From: Natranaerobius thermophilus JW/NM-WN-LF
GTDB lineage: Bacteria > Bacillota > Natranaerobiia > Natranaerobiales > Natranaerobiaceae
DNA length: 64,000 nt
Assembly (NCBI RefSeq): GCF_000020005.1
Contig: NC_010718.1
Span: forward strand, 811,001 to 875,000
Direction: 5' to 3'
The notes beneath the pieces were generated by a model. It saw only the letters and a program-made list of their open reading frames with translations, was not told the origin of the DNA and made no database searches. The position numbers and the translations under genes were made by a program. How positions within the stretch are numbered: the first letter of the stretch is position 1; every line of letters begins with the position of its first letter. Shown here one piece after another: positions 17,200-27,071 of this stretch.

Positions 17200-19221
17200 T
17201 TGAATATAGCAAGCTTTCAAGAAAAAGTTAATTTTATATGGAGTATAGCTGATTTACTCCGAGGAGATTATAAACGATCAGACTACGGAAAAGTAATTTT
17301 ACCTTTCACAGTTCTTAAGAGATTAGACTGTGCTTTGAAACCAACTAAAAATAAAGTTTTAGAAGAATATAAAATGCTAAAAGACTCGGGGATTCAAAAC
17401 CCTGAACCTGTACTTAATGATATTACGGGGCAACACTTTCACAACACCAGCCAGTTTGATTTTGAAAAAATGAAAAATGAGCCTGATAATATAGGAGATA
17501 ATCTCCGCCATTATATAAATGGTTTTTCTACAAATGCTCGTGACATTATTGAATATTTTAATTTTCATGATCACTTAGAAAGACTTGAGCAGTCAAATCT
17601 TCTTTATTTAATTGTTTCACGTTTTTCGGAAATAGATCTTAGCCCTGAAAAAGTTTCTAACTTAGAAATGGGGTATATCTTTGAAGAACTTATCAGGAAA
17701 TTTTCTGAGCAGTCAAATGAAACTGCGGGGGAACACTTTACTCCTAGAGAAGTAATACGGTTAATGGTCAATTTGTTATTCAACGAAGATTCGGACCTCT
17801 TACAAAAAGAAGGTTTGCTTCGAACAATTTATGACCCCGCCTGTGGAACTGGTGGAATGCTATCTGTTGCCCGCGATTACCTAAGAGAATTGAACAATGA
17901 TGCAAAGCTTGAAATGTTTGGACAAGAGCTAAATCCGGAATCGTATGCGATTTGTAAAGCTGACATGATGATTAAAGGATTAGACCCGGATAATATAAAG
18001 TTTGGTAATAGTTTTACTAATGACGGGTTTTCTGATAATACTTTTGATTATATGCTCTCTAATCCACCTTTCGGTGTAGAGTGGAAAAAGATAGAGAAAG
18101 AAATAAAAGAAGAACATGAAAACCTTGGTTTTTCAGGAAGGTATGGTGCTGGATTACCGAGGATTAATGACGGATCCATTTTATTTTTGCAGCATATGAT
18201 TTCCAAGATGCAGCACCAAAATGGTGGCTCCAGGATTGCAATTGTTTTAAATGGTTCACCTTTGTTTACTGGTGATGCAGGACAGGGAGAAAGTAACATA
18301 AGAAAATGGATTATAGAAAATGACCTATTAGAAGCAATTGTAGCTCTTCCAGAACAACTTTTCTATAACACAGGTATAAATACTTATGTATGGGTTTTAA
18401 CTAACAGAAAAAGACCTTGGCGAAAAGGTAAAATACAACTAATCAATGCAGTAGAGTTTTATAAGAAGATGAGAAAAAGCTTGGGTGAAAAAAGACATGA
18501 AATTTCTCCTGAACAAATAGACAAAATCAGTAAAATTTATGGAGAGTTTAAAGAAGGAGAATACAGTAAGATTTTTGATAATGAAGATTTTGGATACTAC
18601 AAAATTACAGTTGAGAGGCCTCTTAGACTTAATTTCCAGGCCTCCGATGAACGAATTGAACGCTTGAAAGAACAGAGAGCATTTCAAAACCTCGCGAAAT
18701 CAAAGAAAAAGGACCCAGCAAAAAAAGAAGAAGAGATTAATGAAGGGGAAGAACAACAGGAAGCCATAATCAATGTCTTGAAAAGCATGGACGAGACTGT
18801 CTATAAGAATAGGGAAGAATTCACTAAAATTTTAGATGAAGCTTTAAAAGATGCAGGAATAAAATTAAAAGCTTCTCTGAAAAAAGCTGTTTTAAAAGCC
18901 CTTTCTGAACAAGATGAAACTGCAGAAATATGTACTGACTCTAAAGGCAACCCGGAACCTGATCCAGATCTCAGGGATAATGAAATAGTGTCTTTAAAAG
19001 ACGATATTAATGGCTATTTTGAAAGAGAAGTGAAGCCTCATGTTCCAGACGCTTGGATAGACGAATCAAAAACCAAAATAGGTTATGAAATACCATTTAC
19101 AAGACATTTTTATAAGTATGAACCACCTAGAGAACCAGAGGTTATTATGGAAGAAATAATTGAATTGGAACATGACATCAAAGAAGAACTGAAGAAGGTG
19201 ATAGGCAATGGAGAAATTTAA
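17200..19221 (+). CDS. hsdM: Type I restriction-modification methylase subunit
   Basis: A 673-residue protein that makes N6-methyladenine within the HsdR2M2S complex, protecting host sites. The HsdM N-terminal helical domain begins with FIWSIADLLRGDYKRSDYGK. FTPREVIRLMV leads into the SAM motif YDPACGTGGML, and the catalytic SNPPFG is intact. The C-terminal 180 residues are charged and coiled-coil-like, making it longer than E. coli HsdM, as in many Firmicutes homologues. The TTG at 17200 lies 6 nt after GAGAGGTG; the GTG at 17191 is within that site. hsdS overlaps its end by 14 bp. Confidence 0.95.
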   Translation: MNIASFQEKVNFIWSIADLLRGDYKRSDYGKVILPFTVLKRLDCALKPTKNKVLEEYKMLKDSGIQNPEPVLNDITGQHFHNTSQFDFEKMKNEPDNIGDNLRHYINGFSTNARDIIEYFNFHDHLERLEQSNLLYLIVSRFSEIDLSPEKVSNLEMGYIFEELIRKFSEQSNETAGEHFTPREVIRLMVNLLFNEDSDLLQKEGLLRTIYDPACGTGGMLSVARDYLRELNNDAKLEMFGQELNPESYAICKADMMIKGLDPDNIKFGNSFTNDGFSDNTFDYMLSNPPFGVEWKKIEKEIKEEHENLGFSGRYGAGLPRINDGSILFLQHMISKMQHQNGGSRIAIVLNGSPLFTGDAGQGESNIRKWIIENDLLEAIVALPEQLFYNTGINTYVWVLTNRKRPWRKGKIQLINAVEFYKKMRKSLGEKRHEISPEQIDKISKIYGEFKEGEYSKIFDNEDFGYYKITVERPLRLNFQASDERIERLKEQRAFQNLAKSKKKDPAKKEEEINEGEEQQEAIINVLKSMDETVYKNREEFTKILDEALKDAGIKLKASLKKAVLKALSEQDETAEICTDSKGNPEPDPDLRDNEIVSLKDDINGYFEREVKPHVPDAWIDESKTKIGYEIPFTRHFYKYEPPREPEVIMEEIIELEHDIKEELKKVIGNGEI

Positions 19222-20533
19222 GCAATACAAAAAATACAAGGACTCTGGTATTGAATGGCTTGGAAAAGTTCCGAGTCACTGGGACATAAACCGGATGGAT
19301 GCTTATACAAAATATTACAAGAAAAGTATTGAACGAGAAGCACTTCGCGGAAAGACAGTTTTTTACTATAGTATTCCTGCAATTGAAGAAACAGGCGATG
19401 GTGTGGTAGAAGAAGGCTCAAACATTGATAGTAATAAATTACTACTTAAGGGAGAAGAATTACTGGTATCAAAGTTGAACCCAAGAAAAGGTAGAATAAT
19501 TCCTACTAAAGAAAAAGAAATGCCAATTATTTGCTCTTCAGAATTTGTTCCCCTGGTACCCCGCAATTGTAGTAGGGAATTTATTAGATATATATATCAG
19601 TCAGAACTAGTAAAACAAAAACTAAGTAGTGCTGTACAATCTGCTACTAATAGTCATCAAAGAGTTAACCCTAGAGATATATCAAAAATATATTTTGCGT
19701 TTCCAAGTAAAAGTGAACAGGATAATATAGTAAAATACTTAAATTCAAAAACATCTCAAATAGATTCCCTAATCAACAAAAAACAAAACCTCATCGAAAA
19801 ACTCCAAGAATACAAGCAATCCCTTATAACCCACACCGTCACCAAAGGACTTGACCCCAATGTAAAAATGAAAGATTCGGGTGTTGAATGGATAGGGGAA
19901 GTGCCGGAGCATTGGGAGATTTTAAAAGGGAAATATCTGCTAGATATTTATAACGGGTATCCTCCTGAAGAATTAAGTTTAAGTGCTAATGGTCAGGTGA
20001 AATATATTCAAGTGGATGACTTAAACACAGAAAATGATGAATTAGTAATAAAAGATTCTAAGTTAAAACTTAAAAATAAAAAGACAGAAGCATTAGATCA
20101 CCCAATTATATTGATACCTAAAAGAGGTGCTGCAATTTTTACAAATAAAGTCAAGATTTTAGTTGATAAAGGACTTATTGACTCTAATATAATGGGGTTA
20201 AAACCTAAGAAAAACTGTAATATACATTATTTAGTCTATATGATTAAGGCGAGGAAAGTAGATGATATTGCGGATACATCTACAATACCTCAAATTAACA
20301 ATAAGCATATTAACCCTCTACCACTAACTATACCACCCATCGAAGAACAAAATAAAATAGCAGAATATCTAGATGAAAAAGTTGATAATATAAATAATTG
20401 TATTCTTAATATAAAAGTAGCTATCCAAAAACTCAAAGAATACCGCCAATCCCTTATCACCCACGCAGTCACTGGCAAGATTGACGTCAGGGACTGGGCA
20501 GATGCAAAGGAAGGTGAAGATAATGTCTGTTGA
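19208..20533 (+). CDS. hsdS: Type I restriction-modification specificity subunit
   Basis: A 441-residue protein with two target-recognition domains, each opened by the same phrase: KDSGIEWLGKVPSHW near residue 9 and KDSGVEWIGEVPEHW near 222. Each is followed by a conserved helix (the SLITHTVTKGLDPN and SLITHAVTGKIDVR regions). The two halves read the two parts of a bipartite DNA site and position the HsdM subunits. GAAGGTG precedes the ATG. It overlaps hsdM by 14 bp and hsdR by 11 bp. Both domains look complete, so the system should have a defined specificity, which cannot be predicted by eye. Confidence 0.94.
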   Translation: MEKFKQYKKYKDSGIEWLGKVPSHWDINRMDAYTKYYKKSIEREALRGKTVFYYSIPAIEETGDGVVEEGSNIDSNKLLLKGEELLVSKLNPRKGRIIPTKEKEMPIICSSEFVPLVPRNCSREFIRYIYQSELVKQKLSSAVQSATNSHQRVNPRDISKIYFAFPSKSEQDNIVKYLNSKTSQIDSLINKKQNLIEKLQEYKQSLITHTVTKGLDPNVKMKDSGVEWIGEVPEHWEILKGKYLLDIYNGYPPEELSLSANGQVKYIQVDDLNTENDELVIKDSKLKLKNKKTEALDHPIILIPKRGAAIFTNKVKILVDKGLIDSNIMGLKPKKNCNIHYLVYMIKARKVDDIADTSTIPQINNKHINPLPLTIPPIEEQNKIAEYLDEKVDNINNCILNIKVAIQKLKEYRQSLITHAVTGKIDVRDWADAKEGEDNVC

Positions 20534-23525
20534 TCACAGTGAGATCTCCCTTGAAAAAACTATAGAATCTTATCTAATAAACCATGGTGGATATATTAAA
20601 GGTGACCCCTCTGAATTTGCTAGGGAAAAAGCACTATTTCCCAAAACCTTTATAGCATTCATCAAAGATACCCAACCAGATAAGTGGGAAAAACTAGAGA
20701 GAATGCACGGTGATCAAGTAGAAGAAAAAGTTATCTACCGTCTAACTAGAGAACTTTCACAGCGGGGAATGTTAGATGTACTGAGAAAAGGGATTACTGA
20801 TTTTGGTGTAAAACTAACAACAGCTTATTTTCCACCAGCCAGTGGATTAAATCCTGAAATACAAGAACTATATGATAAAAACAGGTTAACAGCTACCAGA
20901 CAAGTGAGATATTCTACTAAGAATGAAAACTCTTTAGATTTAGTGTTGAGCATTAATGGTTTACCAGTTGCAACAGCAGAGCTTAAAAACCCCTCCACCG
21001 GTCAGACATTCCAAGATGCAAAAAAACAATACAAAGAAGACCGTGACCCAAAAGAACCAATTTTCCAGTTTAAAAAACGAACCCTCGTTCATTTTGCTTT
21101 GGATACTGATGAAGTATATATGACAACAAAACTTGCAAAAGGGAATACTGTATTTCTCCCCTTTAACAAAGGAAAAGATGGCGGTAAAGGGAATCCTGAA
21201 AATCCTAATGGATACCGGACAGCTTATTTGTGGGAAGAAATATGGGAAAAAGATACCTGGATGAAGATTGTCTCCCGATTTATGAACTTAGAAGTTAAAA
21301 AAGAAGAAAAGGATGGCAAACAGATTACTAAGGAAAACATTATCTTTCCTAGATATCACCAATTAGAAGCAGTGTTTAATATAACAAATGATGCTCAAAA
21401 GAGAGGACCAGGTAAAAACTATTTAGTTCAACACTCCGCAGGAAGTGGAAAAAGTTTAACCATAGGGTGGCTTGCTCATCGATTATCAAATTTACATGAT
21501 GACAATAATGCTCCTGTCTTTAACAGTGTGATAGTTATTACCGATCGTGTTGTCCTTGATAAACAGCTTCAAGAAACTATATATCAGATTGACCATCAAC
21601 AGGGAGTAGTAGAGCGGATAGATAGACATTCATCTCAGTTAAAGGATGCCCTTGAAAAAGGAAAGAAAATAATAATCACCACACTGCAAAAATTCCCTGT
21701 GATATTAGATGAAATTAAAGGCTTGCCTGAAAGAAATTACGCGGTAATAGTAGATGAAGCCCACAGTTCACAAACCGGAAAATCCGCAAGAGCAGTCAGA
21801 GAAGTTCTATCTGCCGAAACATTAGAAGAGGCAGAACAAAGACAGCAGGACATAGAAGATGAATTTGATCCAGAAGAAGAAATTATAAAATCTATGAAAA
21901 AACAAGGCAAGCAGGAAAATCTTAGCTTTTTTGCATTCACAGCAACCCCAAAGGCTAAAACATTAGAAACCTTTGGCCATAAAGACAAAGAAGGGAAACC
22001 TGTTCCCTTTCATTTATATCCCATGAGACAAGCTATTGAAGAAGGGTTTATATTGGACGTATTGAAAAACTATACCACTTATAAAACCTATTTTAAACTG
22101 GCTAAAAGAATTGAAGATGATCCAAACTTAGATAAGAAAAAAGCAGCAAAAGAAGTAGCTAGATTTGTTAGCCTTCACCCGCACAATCTAGCGCAAAAAA
22201 CTGAAGTGATGATAGAACACTTCCGAAATGTAACTATGCACAAAATAAATGGTAAAGCTAAGGCAATGCTGGTGACAAGCTCTAGATTTCATGCACTAAG
22301 ATATAAATTTGAATTTGATAGATATTTAAAAGAAAACGGGTACGATGATATTAAAACCCTAGTTGCTTTTTCAGGAACAGTACAAGACCCTGAACTTGAT
22401 AAAGAATATACAGAATCGGAAATTAATCAGATAAGAGAATCTGAACTTCCACAAAAATTTGATACTGATGGATACCGTCTTCTTTTAGTTGCAGACAAAT
22501 ATCAAACTGGATTTGATCAGCCATTACTTCATACAATGTACGTTGATAAAAAACTGACTGATGTTAAAGCAGTCCAAACCCTGTCCAGGTTAAATCGCCC
22601 TTATCCAGGTAAAGATGATACATTTGTCCTCGATTTTGTCAATGAAGCGGATGATATTAAAAAAGCCTTTCAACCTTTTTATGAGCAAACAACCGTTGAA
22701 GAAACCACTGATCCCAATCTGCTTTATGACTTGAAGTATAAGCTGGATGATTTTCAGGTATATTGGCAAACTGAGATAGATAATTTCTGTAAAGTATTCT
22801 TTAAACCACCAGAAAAGCAAAATAAAGATAAAGATGCAGCTATGTTAAATTCATATGTAGATCCTGCGGTAGATAGATTTAAAAATAAACCAAAAGAAGA
22901 GCAGGAGGAATTTCACAAGACACTTACAAGCTTTATCAGAACTTATGCTTTTTTACTGCAAATCATCCCCTTTCAAGACCAAGAGCTTCATAAACTAGAT
23001 GCTTATGGACGATTTTTACTAACTAAACTACCTAGTCAAAGAAACCATGAAGATACAGTAGAATTAAATAATGAAATTGATTTAGAATATTACAGGTTAG
23101 AAAAAACCGGTGACCACAGTGTTGTATTGGAAGAACAAGGTGAATATGGAGTTAGGGGTACCACCCATGCAGGAACAGGACAAAATAAAGACAAAGAAGA
23201 TGAAAAAGCTCCTTTGTCAGAGATTATAGAAATAATTAATGAACGATTTGGAACTGACTTCACAGAAAATGACTGGCTATTCTTTGAACAAATTAAAAAT
23301 GACATGTTAGAGGATGAGGAATTAGAGAAGCATGCACGGAACAATAGGAAAGATAATTTTTACTACGCTTTTAAAGACCACTTTGATAAAAAGACTATAA
23401 AGAGAAGAACTCAGAATATGGAACTGTTTGCCATGTTGATGGATAATGAAGAATTCAAAGAAAAGGTAATGGACTTCTATATGAATGAAGTATTTAAGGA
23501 ATTTAAAAATAAAGCTAGTTCATAA
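20523..23525 (+). CDS. hsdR: Type I restriction endonuclease / translocase subunit
   Basis: A 1000-residue protein that pulls DNA through the complex and cuts unmodified DNA. The N-terminal nuclease has D in SLDLVLSINGL followed by AELKN, the D...ExK pattern. The motor has HSAGSGKSL (Walker A), VDEAH (Walker B) and FTATPKAKT, with the second RecA-like lobe around VADKYQTGFDQP and LSRLNR. The C-terminal helical part binds the core enzyme. The ATG at 20523 has GGAAGGTG about 7 nt upstream; an in-frame start at 20481 lacks a site. A terminator follows. With hsdM and hsdS intact this is a complete type I system. Confidence 0.95.
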   Translation: MSVDHSEISLEKTIESYLINHGGYIKGDPSEFAREKALFPKTFIAFIKDTQPDKWEKLERMHGDQVEEKVIYRLTRELSQRGMLDVLRKGITDFGVKLTTAYFPPASGLNPEIQELYDKNRLTATRQVRYSTKNENSLDLVLSINGLPVATAELKNPSTGQTFQDAKKQYKEDRDPKEPIFQFKKRTLVHFALDTDEVYMTTKLAKGNTVFLPFNKGKDGGKGNPENPNGYRTAYLWEEIWEKDTWMKIVSRFMNLEVKKEEKDGKQITKENIIFPRYHQLEAVFNITNDAQKRGPGKNYLVQHSAGSGKSLTIGWLAHRLSNLHDDNNAPVFNSVIVITDRVVLDKQLQETIYQIDHQQGVVERIDRHSSQLKDALEKGKKIIITTLQKFPVILDEIKGLPERNYAVIVDEAHSSQTGKSARAVREVLSAETLEEAEQRQQDIEDEFDPEEEIIKSMKKQGKQENLSFFAFTATPKAKTLETFGHKDKEGKPVPFHLYPMRQAIEEGFILDVLKNYTTYKTYFKLAKRIEDDPNLDKKKAAKEVARFVSLHPHNLAQKTEVMIEHFRNVTMHKINGKAKAMLVTSSRFHALRYKFEFDRYLKENGYDDIKTLVAFSGTVQDPELDKEYTESEINQIRESELPQKFDTDGYRLLLVADKYQTGFDQPLLHTMYVDKKLTDVKAVQTLSRLNRPYPGKDDTFVLDFVNEADDIKKAFQPFYEQTTVEETTDPNLLYDLKYKLDDFQVYWQTEIDNFCKVFFKPPEKQNKDKDAAMLNSYVDPAVDRFKNKPKEEQEEFHKTLTSFIRTYAFLLQIIPFQDQELHKLDAYGRFLLTKLPSQRNHEDTVELNNEIDLEYYRLEKTGDHSVVLEEQGEYGVRGTTHAGTGQNKDKEDEKAPLSEIIEIINERFGTDFTENDWLFFEQIKNDMLEDEELEKHARNNRKDNFYYAFKDHFDKKTIKRRTQNMELFAMLMDNEEFKEKVMDFYMNEVFKEFKNKASS

Positions 23526-23594
23526 TTGCTAAATTAATTAAAAAGTCCGGAAAGAACCAATTCGAGAAGAGTTTATGTTATTTTATTTATTTCT

Positions 23595-23626
23595 ATCCTG
23601 TCTCCTAAAGACAGGATTTTCTTTCT
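23595..23626 (+). terminator. Terminator of the hsdMSR operon
   Basis: The stem ATCCTGTC/GACAGGAT (23595-23602 with 23610-23617) has a 7-nt loop and is followed by TTTCTTTCTT. It lies 70 bp after hsdR. Confidence 0.8.
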
Positions 23627-23997
23627 TGAAGATAAATAAATATCATTAAACTTAGAGGTGAGGGGGGAATAAAATGCCTGAGGTTAATATTAAAGACAGG
23701 TATATAAAAATTTTATTAATAGTTTTGGAAGAGTATTTTTACTATTGGGCTAAATGCGATGATGAAATTTTTTTAGAAATAGAAGCTACAGATAAAATAG
23801 GAATTTTGGAAGAAATCATAGAAGAAATTGAAAGACAGATCAAATTCAACACGAGAGATATTGATTTTGAAAAATATGGAGATTTTAATAATAGAGTGAA
23901 TACTTTTTTAAATGTAAAGGTTGGTGTTAGTATAAATTCTTGGACACATCATGGTTAAGTCACTTACAATATTAATAACGAAAGGATGTGTCCAGTA

Positions 23998-24264
23998 ATG
24001 AGTAATAAGAGATATAATGAAGACTTCAAAAGAACAATTGTAGATTTATATAATTCAGGTAGTTCTGTGAAGGATTTGTCTAGCGAATATGGTGTGACAG
24101 AGGTTACTATTTATAAATGGATCAAAGATTTCTCTCCAAACCAACAATCTGGCAGTGAGGGAGCCACTTCAAAAGATGTGGAAGAAATGCAAAAAGAAAT
24201 GGCTCGCTTGAAAGAGGAGAATGAAATCTTAAAAAAGGCTATGACCATATTCGCCAAAAAGTAG
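23998..24264 (+). CDS. IS3-family transposase OrfA (helix-turn-helix subunit)
   Basis: An 88-residue DNA-binding subunit. The helix-turn-helix spans about residues 5-45 (DLSSEYGVTEVTIYKWIKDF) and a leucine-zipper-like coiled coil spans 60-80 (EEMQKEMARLKEENEILKKA). The ATG at 23998 gives the usual MSNKRY-type start; an in-frame ATG at 23986 lies in the AAAGGATG leader. The heptamer A AAA AAG at 24231-24237 lies near its end and would allow the -1 shift that makes the OrfAB transposase. Confidence 0.88.
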   Translation: MSNKRYNEDFKRTIVDLYNSGSSVKDLSSEYGVTEVTIYKWIKDFSPNQQSGSEGATSKDVEEMQKEMARLKEENEILKKAMTIFAKK

Positions 24265-25139
24265 ACAATACAGAGCTTACTGAATTTATAAAAGAACAAA
24301 AGGACGAGCATACTATCAAAGCTATTTGTGATGCTCTAGACTTTCCGAGAAGTACTTATTACGAAACAATAAATCGAGTTGAATCTAATCGTGACAAAGA
24401 AAACAGAGAACTATTAGATCAAATAACTCAAATTCATAAAAACAGTAAAAAGCGATATGGTGCACCAAAGATCCACGCTGTGCTAATCAATAAAGGATAC
24501 AAAGTCAGCTTAAAAAGAGTCCAACGATTAATGAGAAAAGAGGGTATCAAATCAATTGTCAGGAAAAAATATCGGCCTTATCCTAATAGAGAAAAAGTAG
24601 TCGAACGAGAGAATCTCCTAAAACAAGACTTTTCAACTACATTTGTCAATCAAAAGTGGGTTACTGATATTACATACATTGATACTGTTAAAGACGGCTG
24701 GTGCTACTTAGCCTCTGTAATGGATTTACACACCCATAAAATTGTTGGATACTCTTTTAGCAAGACCATGACAACAGATTTAGTTATTAAAGCTGTTAAA
24801 AATGCTTATGATACACAGAAACCTGGCAATGGACTTATTCTACATAGTGATCTAGGTACCCAGTACACTAGCGATGACTTTAAGCGTTTTTTAAGGTACA
24901 AAGGGATCAAGCAATCATTTAGCAGAAAAGGCTGCCCTTATGACAATGCACATATCGAATCATTTCATGCTACTTTGAAAAAGGAAGAAGTTAACCATGT
25001 TAAGTACTTAGACTTCAAATCGGCTGAAATTGCTCTATTTAGGTTCATTGAGAGCTGGTACAACAGAACAAGAATCCATGGAAGTTTGGAGTTTTTAACT
25101 CCTCAACATGTTGAGGATCTAGCAAAGCAATCTGCTTAA
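24237..25139 (+). CDS. IS3-family transposase OrfB (DDE catalytic part, made by -1 frameshift)
   Basis: About 300 residues, entered from orfA by a -1 shift at A AAA AAG (24231-24237), reading GYDHIRQKVDN directly after LKK. It has the HTH_21-like segment (RYGAPKIHAVL) and an rve-type catalytic core: D in WVTDITYIDTV, D in LILHSDLGTQY, and E in PYDNAHIESFHATLK with the following K/R-rich helix. These are the DDE residues of an active integrase-like enzyme. No independent start with a good site was found, supporting expression as an OrfAB fusion. Confidence 0.88.
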   Translation, partial: GYDHIRQKVDNTELTEFIKEQKDEHTIKAICDALDFPRSTYYETINRVESNRDKENRELLDQITQIHKNSKKRYGAPKIHAVLINKGYKVSLKRVQRLMRKEGIKSIVRKKYRPYPNREKVVERENLLKQDFSTTFVNQKWVTDITYIDTVKDGWCYLASVMDLHTHKIVGYSFSKTMTTDLVIKAVKNAYDTQKPGNGLILHSDLGTQYTSDDFKRFLRYKGIKQSFSRKGCPYDNAHIESFHATLKKEEVNHVKYLDFKSAEIALFRFIESWYNRTRIHGSLEFLTPQHVEDLAKQSA

Positions 25140-26180
25140 TACTTAACTTTTTGGTGTCCAAAATTTTGACCTAAGTCCAGGTATCTGAAGGTTTTAATAT
25201 TTATATTAAACTTTTGTTAATGTTAATCGAGATGGAAAATTCTAATAAAGAAAAAGAAAAGGGCAGTGATAATTTAGATTTCGAGCTTGTACTATTACGT
25301 TTACATATTAAAAATAAGAAGAATATAAAAGAAAAATTTTTGACACTAAAGCAATTAGAAATTCTAGATGAAATTATTGAAGAATTTATCTGGTTAGATA
25401 TTTTGAAATCGGATTTAAGAGATGGGTTATTTTCAATAGATGAATTGTTAGAAATTAAGGAATTTATAAAAAGTATGATTAAAACCTATTCAAATCAGTT
25501 TATAACTATAGAAGATCAAGTAACTATTAAAGATTTATTAGATGATAACATCTTTCAATTCAAGCTAACTGAAAATAACAAGGATACTGAAATTAAAACT
25601 ATAAGTCCTAAGTCTCCAGTTGGTCAAAAACTAATTGGTAAAACATATGGCGAAATAATTGAAGTTGAAGTATCTACTATAGGGAAGAAAGAACTTAATA
25701 AATATAAGGTTTTAGATTATGTTAAGAGTTCATATGTAGAAGAAATAAAGTTTAATATTATACAAGAAGAATTTTTTTATATTGAGGATTGGCCTAAAGA
25801 TGAGTTTGATGTTTCTAGCTTTGGAATTAATAATAATTGTTATGAAAAAATGGAAGAAACTCCTTTATATAAATGTGGCTACAAAATTTGGGAGAATGGA
25901 AGAGAACTTTCAGAAAATGAACGATGGGATCGTCTGATAAATAATGCGATACCGAAACTTGGCACAAAAGAAGTTGTAGGTACGATAATGAGTCATATCC
26001 GTTCGCGTAGTATAAGCGGAGAGGAAAAATATAAAAATGCTATAAATAAATGGAAGCTTGATTTAAGTAAACTCCAAAATGAATTTAATAAGAAGAAGAT
26101 TGATTTATTCAAATCAAAGAAAAGTATATAATTTAACTTAGAAGATTTGGAGGGCAATTTTAAAAGAAGAGGTGGATCTG

Positions 26181-27020
26181 ATGAACCCGAAAACAATACA
26201 AATTTTTTTACCGGATGGCTCTCCCAGTAGTATTAGGATAGCTGAAATAACTAGTAGTATAGTTAAATTGGTATCTGTACCTCGAAATAAACTTGATGCT
26301 GCAGATAAACGTGATGAACTAAAAAATGTGGGTGTATATTTTCTGATCGGTGATGACGAAGAAAAAGCTAAGCCGATTGTATATATTGGTGAAGCAGAAG
26401 ATTGCTATAAAAGATTAAAACAACATAATAAGAATAAAGATAATTGGAATAATGCAGTTGTAGCTATTTCTAAAACAAATAATTTCACAAAGGCTCATGT
26501 GAAATATTTAGAGTATTACTGTTATGTGAAAGCTCACGAAATAGGTCGGTGGGAAATAGATAATTCAAATATTCCTACAAAACCTTTTGTACCCGAACCA
26601 ATGGAAGCTGACCTTTTTGACGTTTATAATACTATTAAAATCTTGCTTTCTACTCTTGGTTTCCCGATTTTTGAAGAAATACCTAAATCTAAAAGGAAGA
26701 GCGTATTTGTATGTAAAGGAAAAGAAGCATACGCTGAAGGTGATTACATAGATGAAGGATTTGTAGTTTATAAAGGTTCGAAGGCTAATTTAACAGAAAC
26801 TCAGAGTGCAGGTGAATGGTTGATAAACTTAAGAAAACAGTTAATTGAAAGTGGTGTTCTTGTAAAAAGGGATGAGATCTATGAATTTTCATCAAATTAT
26901 ATTTTTAGTTCTCCTAGCGCCGCAGCTGCCACGGTTTTGGCACGGAGAGCTAATGGGTGGACGGAATGGAAGAATAAAGATGGTAAAACTCTTGATGATG
27001 TGAAGAGAAAAAGTGATTAA
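26181..27020 (+). CDS. GIY-YIG nuclease-family protein with DUF4357
   Basis: A 279-residue protein. A GIY-YIG-type domain spans about residues 45-135: VGVYFLIGDD for the GIY part, PIVYIGEAEDCYKRLKQHN for the YIG part with its following arginine, and a distal conserved E in KYLEYYCY. A DUF4357 domain is at the C-terminus (about 185-275, YAEGDYIDEGFVVYKGS and the WTEWKNKDGKTL ending). Such proteins are common in restriction islands and are presumed DNA nucleases or DNA-binding accessories. AGAGGTG lies 6 nt before the ATG at 26181; the GTG at 26172 is inside that site. Confidence 0.85.
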   Translation: MNPKTIQIFLPDGSPSSIRIAEITSSIVKLVSVPRNKLDAADKRDELKNVGVYFLIGDDEEKAKPIVYIGEAEDCYKRLKQHNKNKDNWNNAVVAISKTNNFTKAHVKYLEYYCYVKAHEIGRWEIDNSNIPTKPFVPEPMEADLFDVYNTIKILLSTLGFPIFEEIPKSKRKSVFVCKGKEAYAEGDYIDEGFVVYKGSKANLTETQSAGEWLINLRKQLIESGVLVKRDEIYEFSSNYIFSSPSAAAATVLARRANGWTEWKNKDGKTLDDVKRKSD

Positions 27021-27071
27021 AATTAATTAAGCAACTCTCGATCGAACAGAAGATCGAAAGGAGGTTAGTTC

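Larger units (their letters stand above)
23922..25179 (+). mobile_element. IS3-family (IS150-like) insertion sequence, 1258 bp
   Basis: The ends TGG...CCA form an imperfect terminal inverted repeat of about 39 bp. The best blocks are TTAG, then TTGGACAC, then GTTAAGT. The element is flanked by the 3-bp direct repeat GGT (23919-23921 and 25180-25182), as expected for IS3 transposition. It carries orfA and orfB joined by a slippery A AAA AAG site. All parts look intact, so it may be active and recently inserted. Confidence 0.92.
23674..26131 (+). pseudogene. GreA-domain protein gene split by an IS3-family insertion
   Basis: Codons 1-82 (23674-23919) and the frame from 25181 to 26131 rejoin exactly in frame if the insertion sequence and one copy of the 3-bp duplication are removed, giving about 398 residues. 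The C-terminal part contains SPKSPVGQKLIGKTYGEIIE, which closely resembles the C-terminal domain of GreA/GreB transcript-cleavage factors that binds RNA polymerase. The N-terminal half is helical and acidic, and the last 100 residues are of unknown type. GAGGTGAGGGGGG precedes the ATG. The open frame from TTG 25214 might still yield the C-terminal fragment, but it has no ribosome binding site. Confidence 0.82.

Noticed and set aside
23941-25160. Shorter IS3 borders using only the inner TGGACAC repeats
   Set aside because: No target duplication is found there, while the outer borders give GGT on both sides and restore the split gene in frame.
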